Program-made: the position numbers and the translations under genes | From: an uncultured Collinsella sp. | Lineage (GTDB): Bacteria > Actinomycetota > Coriobacteriia > Coriobacteriales > Coriobacteriaceae | Direction: 5' to 3' | Length of the DNA: 64,000 bases | Assembly: GCA_900540995.1 (NCBI GenBank) | Contig: UQHO01000004.1 | Coordinates: 21,993-85,992, forward strand | Notes under the pieces: generated by a model | What the model saw: the letters and a program-made list of their open reading frames with translations, nothing else | Told to the model about the DNA's origin: nothing | Databases searched by the model: none | Shown here: positions 45,791 to 54,780 of the stretch, one piece after another | Numbering within the stretch: the stretch's first letter is position 1 | Layout: every line of letters starts with the position of its first letter

Positions 45791-46720
45791 CTAAGCAGCG
45801 AGATCGGATGCGTCTTGATAGGACGCCATAGGACGGGTAGCGCCCGCGACCGTGGTCACCAGATCGCGAACGCGGGAGAACGTGGCAGTGACCACCTCGT
45901 TGGCACGGCTGTAGTCGACATCGCGCTCGTAGAGCGAAACAAGCGCACGGCCCATGCCATAGGTGCCCGCGGCAGCAGTGAGCGCCTTAACGGCAAACCC
46001 AATATGCGGCGTCTGCTTGACGAGCGCGCGGGTGACCGCGCGGATCACAAGACCGCCGGCAAGCACGCCCGCGACCTCGTAGCCGCGCTCAGGCTTAATG
46101 CCGCGTCCAAAGACGGCAGCGAGCTCAAAGAGCATGCCCACCTGCGCCAGCGCCATAACGGGATAATCGGCGCCCGGCAAAAACACCAGCGCACCGGTCG
46201 CCATATTGGTGAGCGCGCACGAGGTGATGATACGATTGGCCGCCGCGATGCGCATGAAGGCAAAGTTCGCCGCAAAAGCCGTTTCCTTTTCGGTGCGATC
46301 GAGAATCCAGCGGGCAAGCGTCTCGAGCAGATACGTCTTATCGGTTGCCGCCACCACGCCGAGCATGGGCGTGGACTCCTCGATAAACGGCACCTCCACA
46401 GCAGACTCGGCAAGCACGCACACGGGCGCGCCGGCGATCACGAGCTCCTGCACGGCACTCTCCAAGCGGTCGGAACCGCACGAGAGCACCAGTACCACAT
46501 CGGTATCGGTCTTTGGAGCAATTCGCTCCTCCCCCAGACGCTCGACGCGCACAATGCCCGAGGTCGTCTGCGGCACAAAGGCGTCACGCACCGTCTCGGC
46601 CAGAAAGCGCGAGGCGGACGAATCCAGATAGACCGAGACGCGCACCGGCGTATCGGAATCCTTCTTAACGGACGCGCCCATCTTAAAAGCGCGGGTCAGC
46701 TTATCTACGGGAATTTTCAT
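45791..46720 (-). CDS. DUF697-like membrane-associated protein
   Basis: 309 residues. The N-terminal half (about 25-125) looks like a Rossmann-like fold without a P-loop (VRVSVYLDSSASRF, DVVLVLSCGS). The C-terminal half has hydrophobic helices, among them ALTNMATGALVFLPGADYPV and ALAQVGMLFELAAVFG, which resemble DUF697/YcjF-type regions. No catalytic motif is seen. It lies between rodA and the radical SAM gene; function unknown. Confidence 0.7.
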   Translation of the reverse strand: MKIPVDKLTRAFKMGASVKKDSDTPVRVSVYLDSSASRFLAETVRDAFVPQTTSGIVRVERLGEERIAPKTDTDVVLVLSCGSDRLESAVQELVIAGAPVCVLAESAVEVPFIEESTPMLGVVAATDKTYLLETLARWILDRTEKETAFAANFAFMRIAAANRIITSCALTNMATGALVFLPGADYPVMALAQVGMLFELAAVFGRGIKPERGYEVAGVLAGGLVIRAVTRALVKQTPHIGFAVKALTAAAGTYGMGRALVSLYERDVDYSRANEVVTATFSRVRDLVTTVAGATRPMASYQDASDLAA

Positions 46721-46738
46721 AGCAAACCCCTCCAGCGG

Positions 46739-47965
46739 TTACGCGGCGCCCGAACGATGCCGCCATATGGATTGTACGATACCCACCGTCAGCAGCTGAA
46801 TCATCATCGAAGACGAACCGAAGCTAATAAACGGTAGCGGAATACCGGTAATCGGCATCATGCCAATGCACATGCCGATGTTTTCGAAGGTCTGGAACGC
46901 CCACATGCCAACGATGCCCACACACGATAGGCGCAAGAACAGCGACTCACACTTAAAGGCGACGCGAATCGTCGAAAAGATCAGCAGCACGTAGAGGCAT
47001 AGGAGCAAAAAGGAACCGCAAAAGCCAAAGGTCTCGGACAGGAAGGCGAAGACGAAGTCGGTGTGGAACTCAGGCAGAAAGCCGCCGGCCGACTGCGTCG
47101 CATGGCCCAAACCCTTACCAAAGAAGCCACCCGAGCCAACGGCGATAAGCGACTGCTGCAGGTTGTAGGCATCGTCCGAATCGGCATTATCGGGGTCGAT
47201 AAAGACCGTCAGGCGGTTCATCTGATACTGCTTGATGAGCACATCGTGACCGAGCAACGAATCAAAGACCGAATCGAGCGCCAGGACGAGGGCCACCAGG
47301 CCCACGAGCAGGGCCAGGGTCGACAGCACCCATTCGCGGCGCGCACCGCTCATGCAGATGACGATGGCGCCCGAGACCAGCACGACCAGGCCCGAGCCCA
47401 GGTCGCCCATGGCGACGACGGCCAAAAACGGGATGGACAGCATGCCGCAGAGCTTAACGTAGTCGCGAACGGTATCGATGCGGCCGTTATACTGCGAGCC
47501 AAGCGTGGCGATAAAGAAGATGGTGATGAGCTTGGCAAGCTCAACCGGCTGGAATGTCAAGCCGATACCGGGAATCTTGATCCAGCCCGTCATGCCCAGA
47601 CCGCCTGTATAGGACAGACCCGGAATCTTGGGTGAGAAGATAACGATCAGGTCGATGACGAGCAACGCTGTCGAGAAATTGGAAATACCGCGCAGGTCGG
47701 TACGCCAGACCAGCACCGCCAGCACCGCCCCGATGCCAATTCCCAGAAGATGACGTGAGAACGAAGCATCGGCCTTAAACTGCGAAGCCGACCAGATAAT
47801 GATGGCACCGTAGGCGACGAGCGCCACTGTAGCCACGAGCACACCGATATGCACCTTTTGGCGAAACGTGCCGCGCGAGGCCGAAAGTTGCTTGTTGACG
47901 CGGTCCAGGCTGCTGCGAGAGCCGGTCTTGGTTGAACGGAACAGATCCGCCGGAGAAAAATCCAT
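46739..47965 (-). CDS. rodA: rod shape-determining protein RodA (SEDS glycosyltransferase)
   Basis: SEDS peptidoglycan polymerase of the elongasome, with about ten membrane segments. Family motifs include GIGLTFQPVELAKL near residue 130 and GKGLGHATQSAGGFLPEFHT near residue 275, followed by DFVFA; the C-terminus has ITGIPLPFISFGSSSM. It has 408 residues. It directly follows mrdA, its partner transpeptidase. Confidence 0.95.
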   Translation of the reverse strand: MDFSPADLFRSTKTGSRSSLDRVNKQLSASRGTFRQKVHIGVLVATVALVAYGAIIIWSASQFKADASFSRHLLGIGIGAVLAVLVWRTDLRGISNFSTALLVIDLIVIFSPKIPGLSYTGGLGMTGWIKIPGIGLTFQPVELAKLITIFFIATLGSQYNGRIDTVRDYVKLCGMLSIPFLAVVAMGDLGSGLVVLVSGAIVICMSGARREWVLSTLALLVGLVALVLALDSVFDSLLGHDVLIKQYQMNRLTVFIDPDNADSDDAYNLQQSLIAVGSGGFFGKGLGHATQSAGGFLPEFHTDFVFAFLSETFGFCGSFLLLCLYVLLIFSTIRVAFKCESLFLRLSCVGIVGMWAFQTFENIGMCIGMMPITGIPLPFISFGSSSMMIQLLTVGIVQSIWRHRSGAA

Positions 47966-47974
47966 CGCAACCTC

Positions 47975-50044
47975 CTATCGAACCGAAGAATCGCCCGAGG
48001 CCGAAGAGGTATCGGGCTCGTCATAAATCACGCCGAGCACATCGCGCACGACATGCATCGCGGTATCTGAGCCACCGCCGCCCTGCTCCAGAACAGTAGC
48101 GATGACATACTTGGGATCATCGGCCGGCGCATAGGCGCAAAACCACGCGTATTCGTCCTCGCCGCTTTTCTCGCCCGTGCCCGACTTGCCGTATACCTGC
48201 GGCGTCAGGGTGCCAAAGTGAGCCGCCAGGGACGTCGATGCCGTGTAAATCACGTCGTGCATGCCGTTGCGAACAAGAGCCAAATCCGAATCGCTGTTGA
48301 TCTTGGCCTCCAGGCGCTTCTTCTTGCCTTTGCCGTTGTACTTATAGGCATCGCCGTCGCCATCGCGCGACACGGCAGACAAAAACACGTGAGGCACGTA
48401 CTGCTTACCGCCGTTGGCGAGGCCCATGTAGGCGCATGCCATCTGCAGAGGCGTCACCAGGATGTCGCCCTGGCCGATGGCAATGTTGGTCATATCGCCG
48501 GCATTCCACTTGCGGTCCTCGGCAGAGGCGTCGGTAAAGTACGACTCTTTCCACTCGGCATCGGGAATACGGCCCGCGCCCTCACTCGGCAGATCGATAC
48601 CGCAGGTCTTGCCTAGGCCCCAGCGACGAAAGACCTCCTGCAGGCCCTCGGAATGTTGCTCGTCATAAAAGAAGGCCTTGCCCATGTCGTAGAAGACGGG
48701 GTCGCACGAGTTGGCGATACCCGACTGCAGCGTCATGGTGCCGTGTCCAGACGTCAGCCAGCAGCGCTTGCCCCAAGCCTTGCCCAGGCCCGTCCAATAG
48801 CCCGTGCAGTTGGTTGTCTGCGTTGAAGTGTAGGTTCCAAACTCAAGACCGGCCAGTGCCGAGAGCGGCTTGATGGTCGAGGCCGACATGTACTGTCCGC
48901 TAATGGCGCGGTTGAGCAGCGGGTGCGAACCCTTGTCATCATTGAGCTCGGTCCACACGTCATTTGAGACGCCGCCGATAAAGACGGACGGATCGAACTT
49001 GGGCTCGCTCGCCATGCCCAGGATCTCGCCATTGTTGGGATCGAGACACACCACAGCGCCGTTGCCGGCATTGCTGTAGCCAGTGGTCTTGGCAAGCTCG
49101 ATGGCGCTCGCCAGCGCCGTCTCACAGGCCTGTTGGATCTTAAGGTCGAGCGTGAGCTTAATGTCGGAGCCGGCCTTGGCGGGCACGGCGCCGGCCTGAC
49201 CGGTCACATTGCCCGAAGCATCGACCTTGACGGTCTGCTCGCCACGAATACCCTGCAGCAGGTTTTCGTAGTAGCTCTCAACACCCGCCTGGCCCACGAT
49301 ATCGCCCGACTGGTACGTAATCTTGCCAGCAGAAGCATCATCATCGCCAGAGGTTTTCTTATTCTGGGCATCGAGCTGCTCGGAGGTAATGGTGCCGGTA
49401 TATCCCAAGATATGGCATGCCGTCTCGCCATATGGATACTGGCGCTCGGTACGCTCGGCAATCTTGACGCCCGGGAACTCACCGGCGTGCTCCTGAATAT
49501 AGGCAACCGTGGAGCGACGGACGTCCGTCGCGATGGTATGCAGGCTCTGGGCGCCCTCGGAATTGTCCTGAATATTGCGCAGAACCGCCACGTAGGGCAT
49601 ACCGAGCACGTTGGCAAGATGACGAACCAAAACCTCATCCTCGGCAAGGTCGCGGTAGGCCACGACAGCAAGTGAGGGACGGTTCTGGACAAGCGCCACG
49701 CCATTGCGGTCGAGGATGCGACCGCGCACAGCGGGTGTGGTAACGGTGCGCGTCTGATTGCTATTAGCCTGCTTTTCGTAATAGTCCGACGAGACCATCT
49801 GCATGCCCCACAGCTTGACGGCAAGCGCCGCGAACATCGCGCCCACACCCGTGGTGAGGATGGAGAAGCGGCCCTTAAAGGCGGTCGCCGCGGTATTGCC
49901 CTCGCCCTCGGTGGCGCGCGGGGCCGTTCCATGCTGCGTATCGTAGGTAAAACGAGAATCGCCGCGACGCATGATGACCAGTGCGACCACGATGGCCACA
50001 ACCAGCACGATACCGGCGATAATAACCGTCATCTGGGAAGACAT
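47975..50044 (-). CDS. mrdA: penicillin-binding protein 2 (elongation transpeptidase)
   Basis: Class B PBP crosslinking peptidoglycan with RodA. There are two hydrophobic segments near the N-terminus (about 6-24 and 55-75). The dimerisation domain includes RGRILDRNGVALVQNRPS near residue 103. Transpeptidase motifs are SxxK in MSASTIKPLSA near residue 383, SxN in IANSCDPVFYD, and KSG in YGKSGTGEKSG near residue 615. It has 689 residues. The extra N-terminal membrane segment before the usual one is unusual. Confidence 0.94.
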   Translation of the reverse strand: MSSQMTVIIAGIVLVVAIVVALVIMRRGDSRFTYDTQHGTAPRATEGEGNTAATAFKGRFSILTTGVGAMFAALAVKLWGMQMVSSDYYEKQANSNQTRTVTTPAVRGRILDRNGVALVQNRPSLAVVAYRDLAEDEVLVRHLANVLGMPYVAVLRNIQDNSEGAQSLHTIATDVRRSTVAYIQEHAGEFPGVKIAERTERQYPYGETACHILGYTGTITSEQLDAQNKKTSGDDDASAGKITYQSGDIVGQAGVESYYENLLQGIRGEQTVKVDASGNVTGQAGAVPAKAGSDIKLTLDLKIQQACETALASAIELAKTTGYSNAGNGAVVCLDPNNGEILGMASEPKFDPSVFIGGVSNDVWTELNDDKGSHPLLNRAISGQYMSASTIKPLSALAGLEFGTYTSTQTTNCTGYWTGLGKAWGKRCWLTSGHGTMTLQSGIANSCDPVFYDMGKAFFYDEQHSEGLQEVFRRWGLGKTCGIDLPSEGAGRIPDAEWKESYFTDASAEDRKWNAGDMTNIAIGQGDILVTPLQMACAYMGLANGGKQYVPHVFLSAVSRDGDGDAYKYNGKGKKKRLEAKINSDSDLALVRNGMHDVIYTASTSLAAHFGTLTPQVYGKSGTGEKSGEDEYAWFCAYAPADDPKYVIATVLEQGGGGSDTAMHVVRDVLGVIYDEPDTSSASGDSSVR

Positions 50045-50057
50045 CTACGAGCCTCCC

Positions 50058-50624
50058 CTATTTGAGCTTACGGGTCTTGGGCTTAAAGCGCATGCCCGTC
50101 TGGCGTCCGCCACGTGCGGAGAATCCATAACCGGACTGCGGCACGACGCCGGACATCAAAAACGGAATGGCAACCAGACCCGTCAGGATCGAAGACGGCA
50201 GCGCATGGCCGAAGATCGCCACGACAAAGCTCGTCTCCAAACCCATAAACAGCAAGATGATGCTGTAGATCACATTAATGACGAACGCGAAGGCGCCCAC
50301 AGTGATGCCGCGCGCACTCGGGGTACCGCCCGTCTGACCGGCAGCGCTATGCACCAGGGCAAAAGAACCCACGGTCAGCAGGAGCGACATAACGCCCACC
50401 GGCACGGCAGCGGAAAGGTCATAGAACAAGCCGCTGCAAAAACCGCACACGACGGCACGGGTCGGGTCGCCCGAGAACACGCTTAGGCACACCAGGATAA
50501 TCATAAAGTTGACGCGACCGCCCGCAATGGAGATCTGCGGTGCCAGGCCTGCCTGCAGCAGCACGCACACAATGGCGGCGATTACAAACGTGCGGGAGCT
50601 CATCCCCTGCTCGTGTAGATCCAT
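50058..50624 (-). CDS. mreD: rod shape-determining protein MreD
   Basis: Small membrane protein of the elongasome with about five hydrophobic segments (188 residues), identified mainly by its place between mreC and mrdA and by length. The basic C-terminus (GFSARGGRQTGMRFKPK) is cytoplasmic. The ATG at 50624 has GGGGG 7 nt upstream; ATG 50630 is too close to it. Confidence 0.88.
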   Translation of the reverse strand: MDLHEQGMSSRTFVIAAIVCVLLQAGLAPQISIAGGRVNFMIILVCLSVFSGDPTRAVVCGFCSGLFYDLSAAVPVGVMSLLLTVGSFALVHSAAGQTGGTPSARGITVGAFAFVINVIYSIILLFMGLETSFVVAIFGHALPSSILTGLVAIPFLMSGVVPQSGYGFSARGGRQTGMRFKPKTRKLK

Positions 50625-50635
50625 GGACATGCCCC

Positions 50636-51634
50636 CTATTCGCTCGAGCCGGAATCGGTCGTCTCGGACGTGTCGGAACTGTCATCCGGGCTCTCGTCCT
50701 TCGTCTTGGTCGCAGCATCGCGCGACGTTCCCTGCGGCGTGCTGTTGGCCGTGTTCACGTCCTCATCCGAGGCCGACTGTTCGTCGGTCAGCGAGGTAAT
50801 GACCAGCACTTCCTCGTTGTTCTCGGCCGTGGTCTGAGCGCGCACCACAATGGTGTAGTACACGTCGTTTGCCGATTTCTCAACCGACGAGACGGTGCCG
50901 AGCGGAAGGCCCTTGGGGAACACACCGCCAATGCCCGAGGTCACGATGATGTCGCCAACCTTAACGTCGGAGTCGACGCTCACGTACTCAAGACGCAGCG
51001 TGCCGTCAGCCTGACCCTGCAGCATGCCCTGGGCGCGCGTGTCCTGCACCATAGCGGACACGCCCGAGTTCTCGTCGCCAATCAGGCGCACGGTGGACGT
51101 CTTGGCCGAGACCTCAATAATCTGGCCTATGACACCGGCAGAACTCGTCACAGGCATGTTGATGGTAAGACCGTCGGCAGAACCCTTATCGATGGTGACG
51201 GTCGAGGTCCAGGCATCGCCGGAGGCACCAACGATACGAGCAGCGGTCGATTTGAGGTTATAGGTCGACTGCAGGCCGACCAGACCCTCCAGTCGCTCGG
51301 CGGTCTTTTGAGCCTCGGATAGCTCGGCGACCTTAGAGGTCAGTTCCTCGTTTTGCTTCTTAAGCTCGTCAAGCGTGTCCTGCGACGCCGTAAGGTTAGA
51401 GAACACGTTGCCGATCGCATTGAAGGGAGCCGCCACAGCCGAGCCCACAAAACGCACCGGCGAGGTAATCGTCGTCACGCCCGAACGCACGGCATGAATC
51501 GGCCCCGTCTCGCCCTCACGAATATAAAACGTGAGCAGCAACACCGAAATCAGGCTGAAAACAATCAACGGGCGCATACCCGTTGATTGTCGCTTGGTAT
51601 TCAGATTTGTGGAGAAACCCGAAGATCGTGCCAA
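50636..51634 (-). CDS. mreC: rod shape-determining protein MreC
   Basis: Elongasome scaffold with one N-terminal membrane segment (about 20-40), a coiled coil (about 80-115), and a beta domain with VIGQIIEVSAKTSTVRLIGD near residue 168 and GDIIVTSGIGGVFPKGLPLG near residue 230. The last 45 residues are a Ser/Thr/Asp-rich extracellular tail. It has 332 residues. TTG start at 51634 with AAGGTGG 7 nt upstream. Confidence 0.95.
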   Translation of the reverse strand: MARSSGFSTNLNTKRQSTGMRPLIVFSLISVLLLTFYIREGETGPIHAVRSGVTTITSPVRFVGSAVAAPFNAIGNVFSNLTASQDTLDELKKQNEELTSKVAELSEAQKTAERLEGLVGLQSTYNLKSTAARIVGASGDAWTSTVTIDKGSADGLTINMPVTSSAGVIGQIIEVSAKTSTVRLIGDENSGVSAMVQDTRAQGMLQGQADGTLRLEYVSVDSDVKVGDIIVTSGIGGVFPKGLPLGTVSSVEKSANDVYYTIVVRAQTTAENNEEVLVITSLTDEQSASDEDVNTANSTPQGTSRDAATKTKDESPDDSSDTSETTDSGSSE

Positions 51635-51655
51635 ATGGAATCCACCTTTTGGAAA

Positions 51656-52699
51656 TTAAGCATTGGTCTGGACGAAGCCGCCATCAAACGCATTGGCCTC
51701 GAGCACGCGGGCACAGCCGTTAACAACGTTATCGAGCGCCGTGGGGCTGACGTTGACCGAAACGCCGGTCTCATCGCGCAGGCGCACGTCGAGACCACGC
51801 AGCAGCGCGCCGCCACCGGTCAGCAAAATGCCGTAGTACATAAGGTCCGAGGCAAGATCGGGAGGCGTAGCGTCGAGTGCGTCCTTGACGGCCTTGGCCA
51901 TCTCGTCGAGCGGCTTGTTGAGCGCGCGACGAATCTCCTCGCTCTCGATGCGCACGGTCTTGGGCAGACCGGTGATCACGTCGCGGCCGTTGACCTCGAC
52001 GTCGAGTTCGTCCTTAAGCGGCACGGCGGAGCCGACCTTGATCTTGATGTCCTCTGCCGTACGCTCGCCGATGGCCAGGTTGTAGGCATCGCGAACGTGC
52101 GTGAGGATGGCCTGATCGAACTCGTCGCCGGCAATACGGATGGACTGCGAGACGACGATGCCGCCCATAGCGATAACGGCAACCTCGGTGGTACCGCCGC
52201 CGATGTCGATGACCATGGAGCCGGTGGGTTCCTCGACGGGCAGGTCGGCGCCGATAGCAGCTGCCATAGGCTCTTCGATCAGATAGGCCTGGCGGGCACC
52301 GGCCTGGATCGTGGCCTCAAAGACAGCGCGCTTCTCGACCGACGTGACACCGGAGGGAACGCAGACGACAACACGCGGACGCGGAGTCCACGGATAGCGC
52401 TTCTCGGACGCCTTGTCGATAAAGTAGCGAAGCATGGCCTCGGTAACATCGAAGTCGGCGATGACGCCGTCCTTCAGGGGACGAACGGCCACGATGTTGC
52501 CGGGCGTACGGCCGAGCATGCGCTTTGCCTCGATACCGACCGCCAGGATGCGCTCGTCGTTCTTGTCGATGGCAACAACAGAGGGCTCGCGAATAACGAT
52601 GCCCTTGCCGCGCACGGAGACAAGCGTATTTGCGGTGCCGAGGTCGATGGCAAGATCGCCCGCATAGCTACCGAAGAACATATCCATCAAAGAAAACAA
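51656..52699 (-). CDS. mreB: rod shape-determining protein MreB
   Basis: Actin-like filament protein directing lateral wall growth. Phosphate-1 loop DLAIDLGTANTLV near residue 16, phosphate-2 MVIDIGGGTTEVAVI near residue 160, and adenosine-binding LLTGGGALLRGLD near residue 290. It has 347 residues. The N-terminal MFSLMDMFFGSYAGD could be a membrane-binding helix. TTG start at 52699 with GGAG at 5 nt; ATG 52687 is an alternative. Confidence 0.97.
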   Translation of the reverse strand: MFSLMDMFFGSYAGDLAIDLGTANTLVSVRGKGIVIREPSVVAIDKNDERILAVGIEAKRMLGRTPGNIVAVRPLKDGVIADFDVTEAMLRYFIDKASEKRYPWTPRPRVVVCVPSGVTSVEKRAVFEATIQAGARQAYLIEEPMAAAIGADLPVEEPTGSMVIDIGGGTTEVAVIAMGGIVVSQSIRIAGDEFDQAILTHVRDAYNLAIGERTAEDIKIKVGSAVPLKDELDVEVNGRDVITGLPKTVRIESEEIRRALNKPLDEMAKAVKDALDATPPDLASDLMYYGILLTGGGALLRGLDVRLRDETGVSVNVSPTALDNVVNGCARVLEANAFDGGFVQTNA

Positions 52700-52731
52700 C
52701 GCAACTCCTGATGTGTTGGATGATTGCTGGA

Positions 52732-52759
52732 AAACTACTAGCTCATCATACTAGCGCAA
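52732..52759 (-). promoter_or_regulatory. possible mreB operon promoter
   Basis: Minus strand TTGCGC (52754-52759), 16-nt spacer, TAGTTT (52732-52737), directly after the upstream terminator. Both hexamers are imperfect. Confidence 0.35.
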
Positions 52760-52792
52760 GCCCGGCACCTCACTTGCGGTGAAGCGCCGGGC
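52760..52792 (-). terminator. terminator after the TPR-protein gene
   Basis: GCCCGGCGCTTCAC pairs with GTGAGGTGCCGGGC around CGCAA on the minus strand (two mismatches), followed by TTGCG. T-poor, but its position between genes supports termination. Confidence 0.6.
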
Positions 52793-52814
52793 AAAGCTAA
52801 ATCCCATAAGGTCA

Positions 52815-54119
52815 CTACTGGTTGTCAGCAGCCGAGAAATCCATATCGAGCGAAGAAACGGCCCAGCCGATATGGTTGTCGGAGCGCACGAATTTGACGG
52901 TGTACTCCTGCTCGCCGCCCTTGGACAGCGATGCCTTCACCTTGGCGGTCGTCTCGGTCATGGACTGATCCATGCCCTCGACGGACACGGTGGCACCCTG
53001 CGGAATCGAGGAGATGATCATCGACTTAGCGTCCTCGGACAGGCTCGAGGCCAGGCAAGACTCGGCCTTTGCGGTGTCACCGTCGCCGGCAGCCTGGAAC
53101 AGATCGGTAACGACAGACTCCTGAGACGGGAAGCCAAAGCCGCGCGTGTAGGCAAAGCCCAGACCGCCCGCGGCGATCAAAATGAGCAGAAGCAGCACGA
53201 TGAAGACTTTGAGACCCGTGTGGCGATGGCGACGACGGACCTTGGCCTGCTTACGATCCTGACGGTCCTGCTGGACCATCTCGGACTCGGACAGCGTAAA
53301 GAAGCCGGTGTCCGAGGGATCGGGCATAAACTGACCGGTCGCGCCCGTAGGATCGAGAGGATCGACGGCAGGAGCGTCCATCGCGGGCGCCGGAGCCGTG
53401 GCCATAGCCGTCTGGGCAGACAGCGCGGCAAGCGAATCGTGCACGCGGGCAAGCTCATCGGCCTGCTCAGAGGTGAGCTGGTAGATGCCATCGGCAGTAG
53501 CGGCGTTAAAGGCGTCGAGTGCGTCGGAGGGACGGCCGGCGGCAGAAAGCGCCTGACCCATGCCGGCGTTAAGCGCACGCGTGTCGTCACGGGGGCCGGC
53601 AAAGTCGATAGCCGTGCGGTAGGTCTCCACGGCATCCGCCGGACGGCCGAGCTTAATGAAGCAACGACCGAGCTCGCCGAGTGCGGCGGCAGGAGCCGGA
53701 TTGGCGCCGTCGATGGCGGCCTGACGGAAGGCAGTACCCGCGTTGGCATAGTCGCCCGACTGGAACAGCGCATTGCCCAGGCCCAGATAGGCCTTGAATG
53801 GCGTGGCATAGGAAGCATCCTGCGTAGCAGCAGAGAACGCCTGAGCGGCCGTCGTGTAGTCGCCCACGGCGGCGAGCGCCTTGCCGCGGTTGGTGAGCAG
53901 CGCGCCGCGCTTGCCGTAGGTGCCGTCGTTGAGGGCGGCAGCATAGGCCTCGGCGGCCTCGGCATACATGCCCAGGTGCATCAAGGCGTTGCCACGAAGG
54001 TGATCGGCCTCGCCCATAATCTCATCGGGAGTCTTTGCCGCCCCAAGCATCTGGGCTGCAGCGGAAAAATCACCCGCGCGGTAAGCGGCGCGGCCCTGTT
54101 GGATCAGCTGGCTATTCAA
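52815..54119 (-). CDS. tetratricopeptide-repeat protein with one membrane segment and extracellular domain
   Basis: 434 residues. TPR-like helical pairs run from residue 5 to about 210 (GDFSAAAQML, GMYAEAAEAYAAAL, GDYTTAAQAFSAAT, GDYANAGTAFRQAA, GRPADAVETYRTAI, GRPSDALDAFNAAT). A Pro/Asp-rich linker follows, then a basic stretch RRRHRH and a membrane helix at 303-323. The last 100 residues form a compact domain outside the cell (DLFQAAGDGDTAKAESCLAS). Function unknown; it may be a cell-wall-related scaffold since mreB follows. TTG start. Confidence 0.8.
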   Translation of the reverse strand: MNSQLIQQGRAAYRAGDFSAAAQMLGAAKTPDEIMGEADHLRGNALMHLGMYAEAAEAYAAALNDGTYGKRGALLTNRGKALAAVGDYTTAAQAFSAATQDASYATPFKAYLGLGNALFQSGDYANAGTAFRQAAIDGANPAPAAALGELGRCFIKLGRPADAVETYRTAIDFAGPRDDTRALNAGMGQALSAAGRPSDALDAFNAATADGIYQLTSEQADELARVHDSLAALSAQTAMATAPAPAMDAPAVDPLDPTGATGQFMPDPSDTGFFTLSESEMVQQDRQDRKQAKVRRRHRHTGLKVFIVLLLLILIAAGGLGFAYTRGFGFPSQESVVTDLFQAAGDGDTAKAESCLASSLSEDAKSMIISSIPQGATVSVEGMDQSMTETTAKVKASLSKGGEQEYTVKFVRSDNHIGWAVSSLDMDFSAADNQ

Positions 54120-54130
54120 GGAAATCCCCT

Positions 54131-54673
54131 TTACTCGTGAACGATCTCGACATGGACGATCTCGTCGCCGGCACGCAGCTGCGAAATCACATCGAGACCC
54201 TCAACCGTGGTACCAAAGACGGTGTAACCGGAATCGAGGTTATGCTGGGCACCCAGGCAGAAGTAGAACTGCGAACCTGCGGAATCGGGGTCCATGGAGC
54301 GTGCCATGGCAAGGGCGCCATCGACATGGCTGTTGCGCGGATTGGTGGCAAACTCGCCCTTGATGCAGTAGCCGGGGCCACCGGTACCGGGCATGCCGTC
54401 GGGGCCCTCAAGACCGGCAGCGACGTCGGCGCCGGACATGTCGCGGGTATTGGGGTCGCCGCCCTGGATGACAAAACCGGGCACATAGCGATGGAACTTA
54501 AGTCCATCGTAGAAACCCATCGTGGAAAGCTCGCAGAAGTTCGCGACATGAATGGGAGCGCCCTCGCCGTCAAACTTGACCTTGATGGTACCCTTCGACG
54601 TCTCGATTACGGCGCACTCGTCGCCGGCAAGCTGATACTCGGGCGTGTAGAGCTCTTTCTTAAAACCAAACAT
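54131..54673 (-). CDS. cyclophilin-type peptidyl-prolyl isomerase
   Basis: 180 residues, no signal peptide, so cytoplasmic. The active-site region FHRYVPGFVIQGGDP near residue 60, SQFYFCLG near residue 133 and GYTVFGTTVEG define the cyclophilin fold. The N-terminal 30 residues are extra. GAGGAAGGAACC precedes the ATG. It is transcribed from the promoter at 54713-54742 and followed by the TPR gene. Confidence 0.93.
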   Translation of the reverse strand: MFGFKKELYTPEYQLAGDECAVIETSKGTIKVKFDGEGAPIHVANFCELSTMGFYDGLKFHRYVPGFVIQGGDPNTRDMSGADVAAGLEGPDGMPGTGGPGYCIKGEFATNPRNSHVDGALAMARSMDPDSAGSQFYFCLGAQHNLDSGYTVFGTTVEGLDVISQLRAGDEIVHVEIVHE

Positions 54674-54712
54674 GTGGTTCCTTCCTCGTGCGTTTAAAGC
54701 ATATTTGTACGA

Positions 54713-54742
54713 ATTGTAGCAATAAGCACAGGCTTACATCAA
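54713..54742 (-). promoter_or_regulatory. promoter of the cyclophilin gene
   Basis: Minus strand TTGATG (54737-54742), 18-nt spacer ending in TGC, TACAAT (54713-54718); about 35 nt of leader before the ATG. Confidence 0.7.
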
Positions 54743-54780
54743 TTGCGCACGTAGGTTATGCCGACTATGGCGAACTAATT

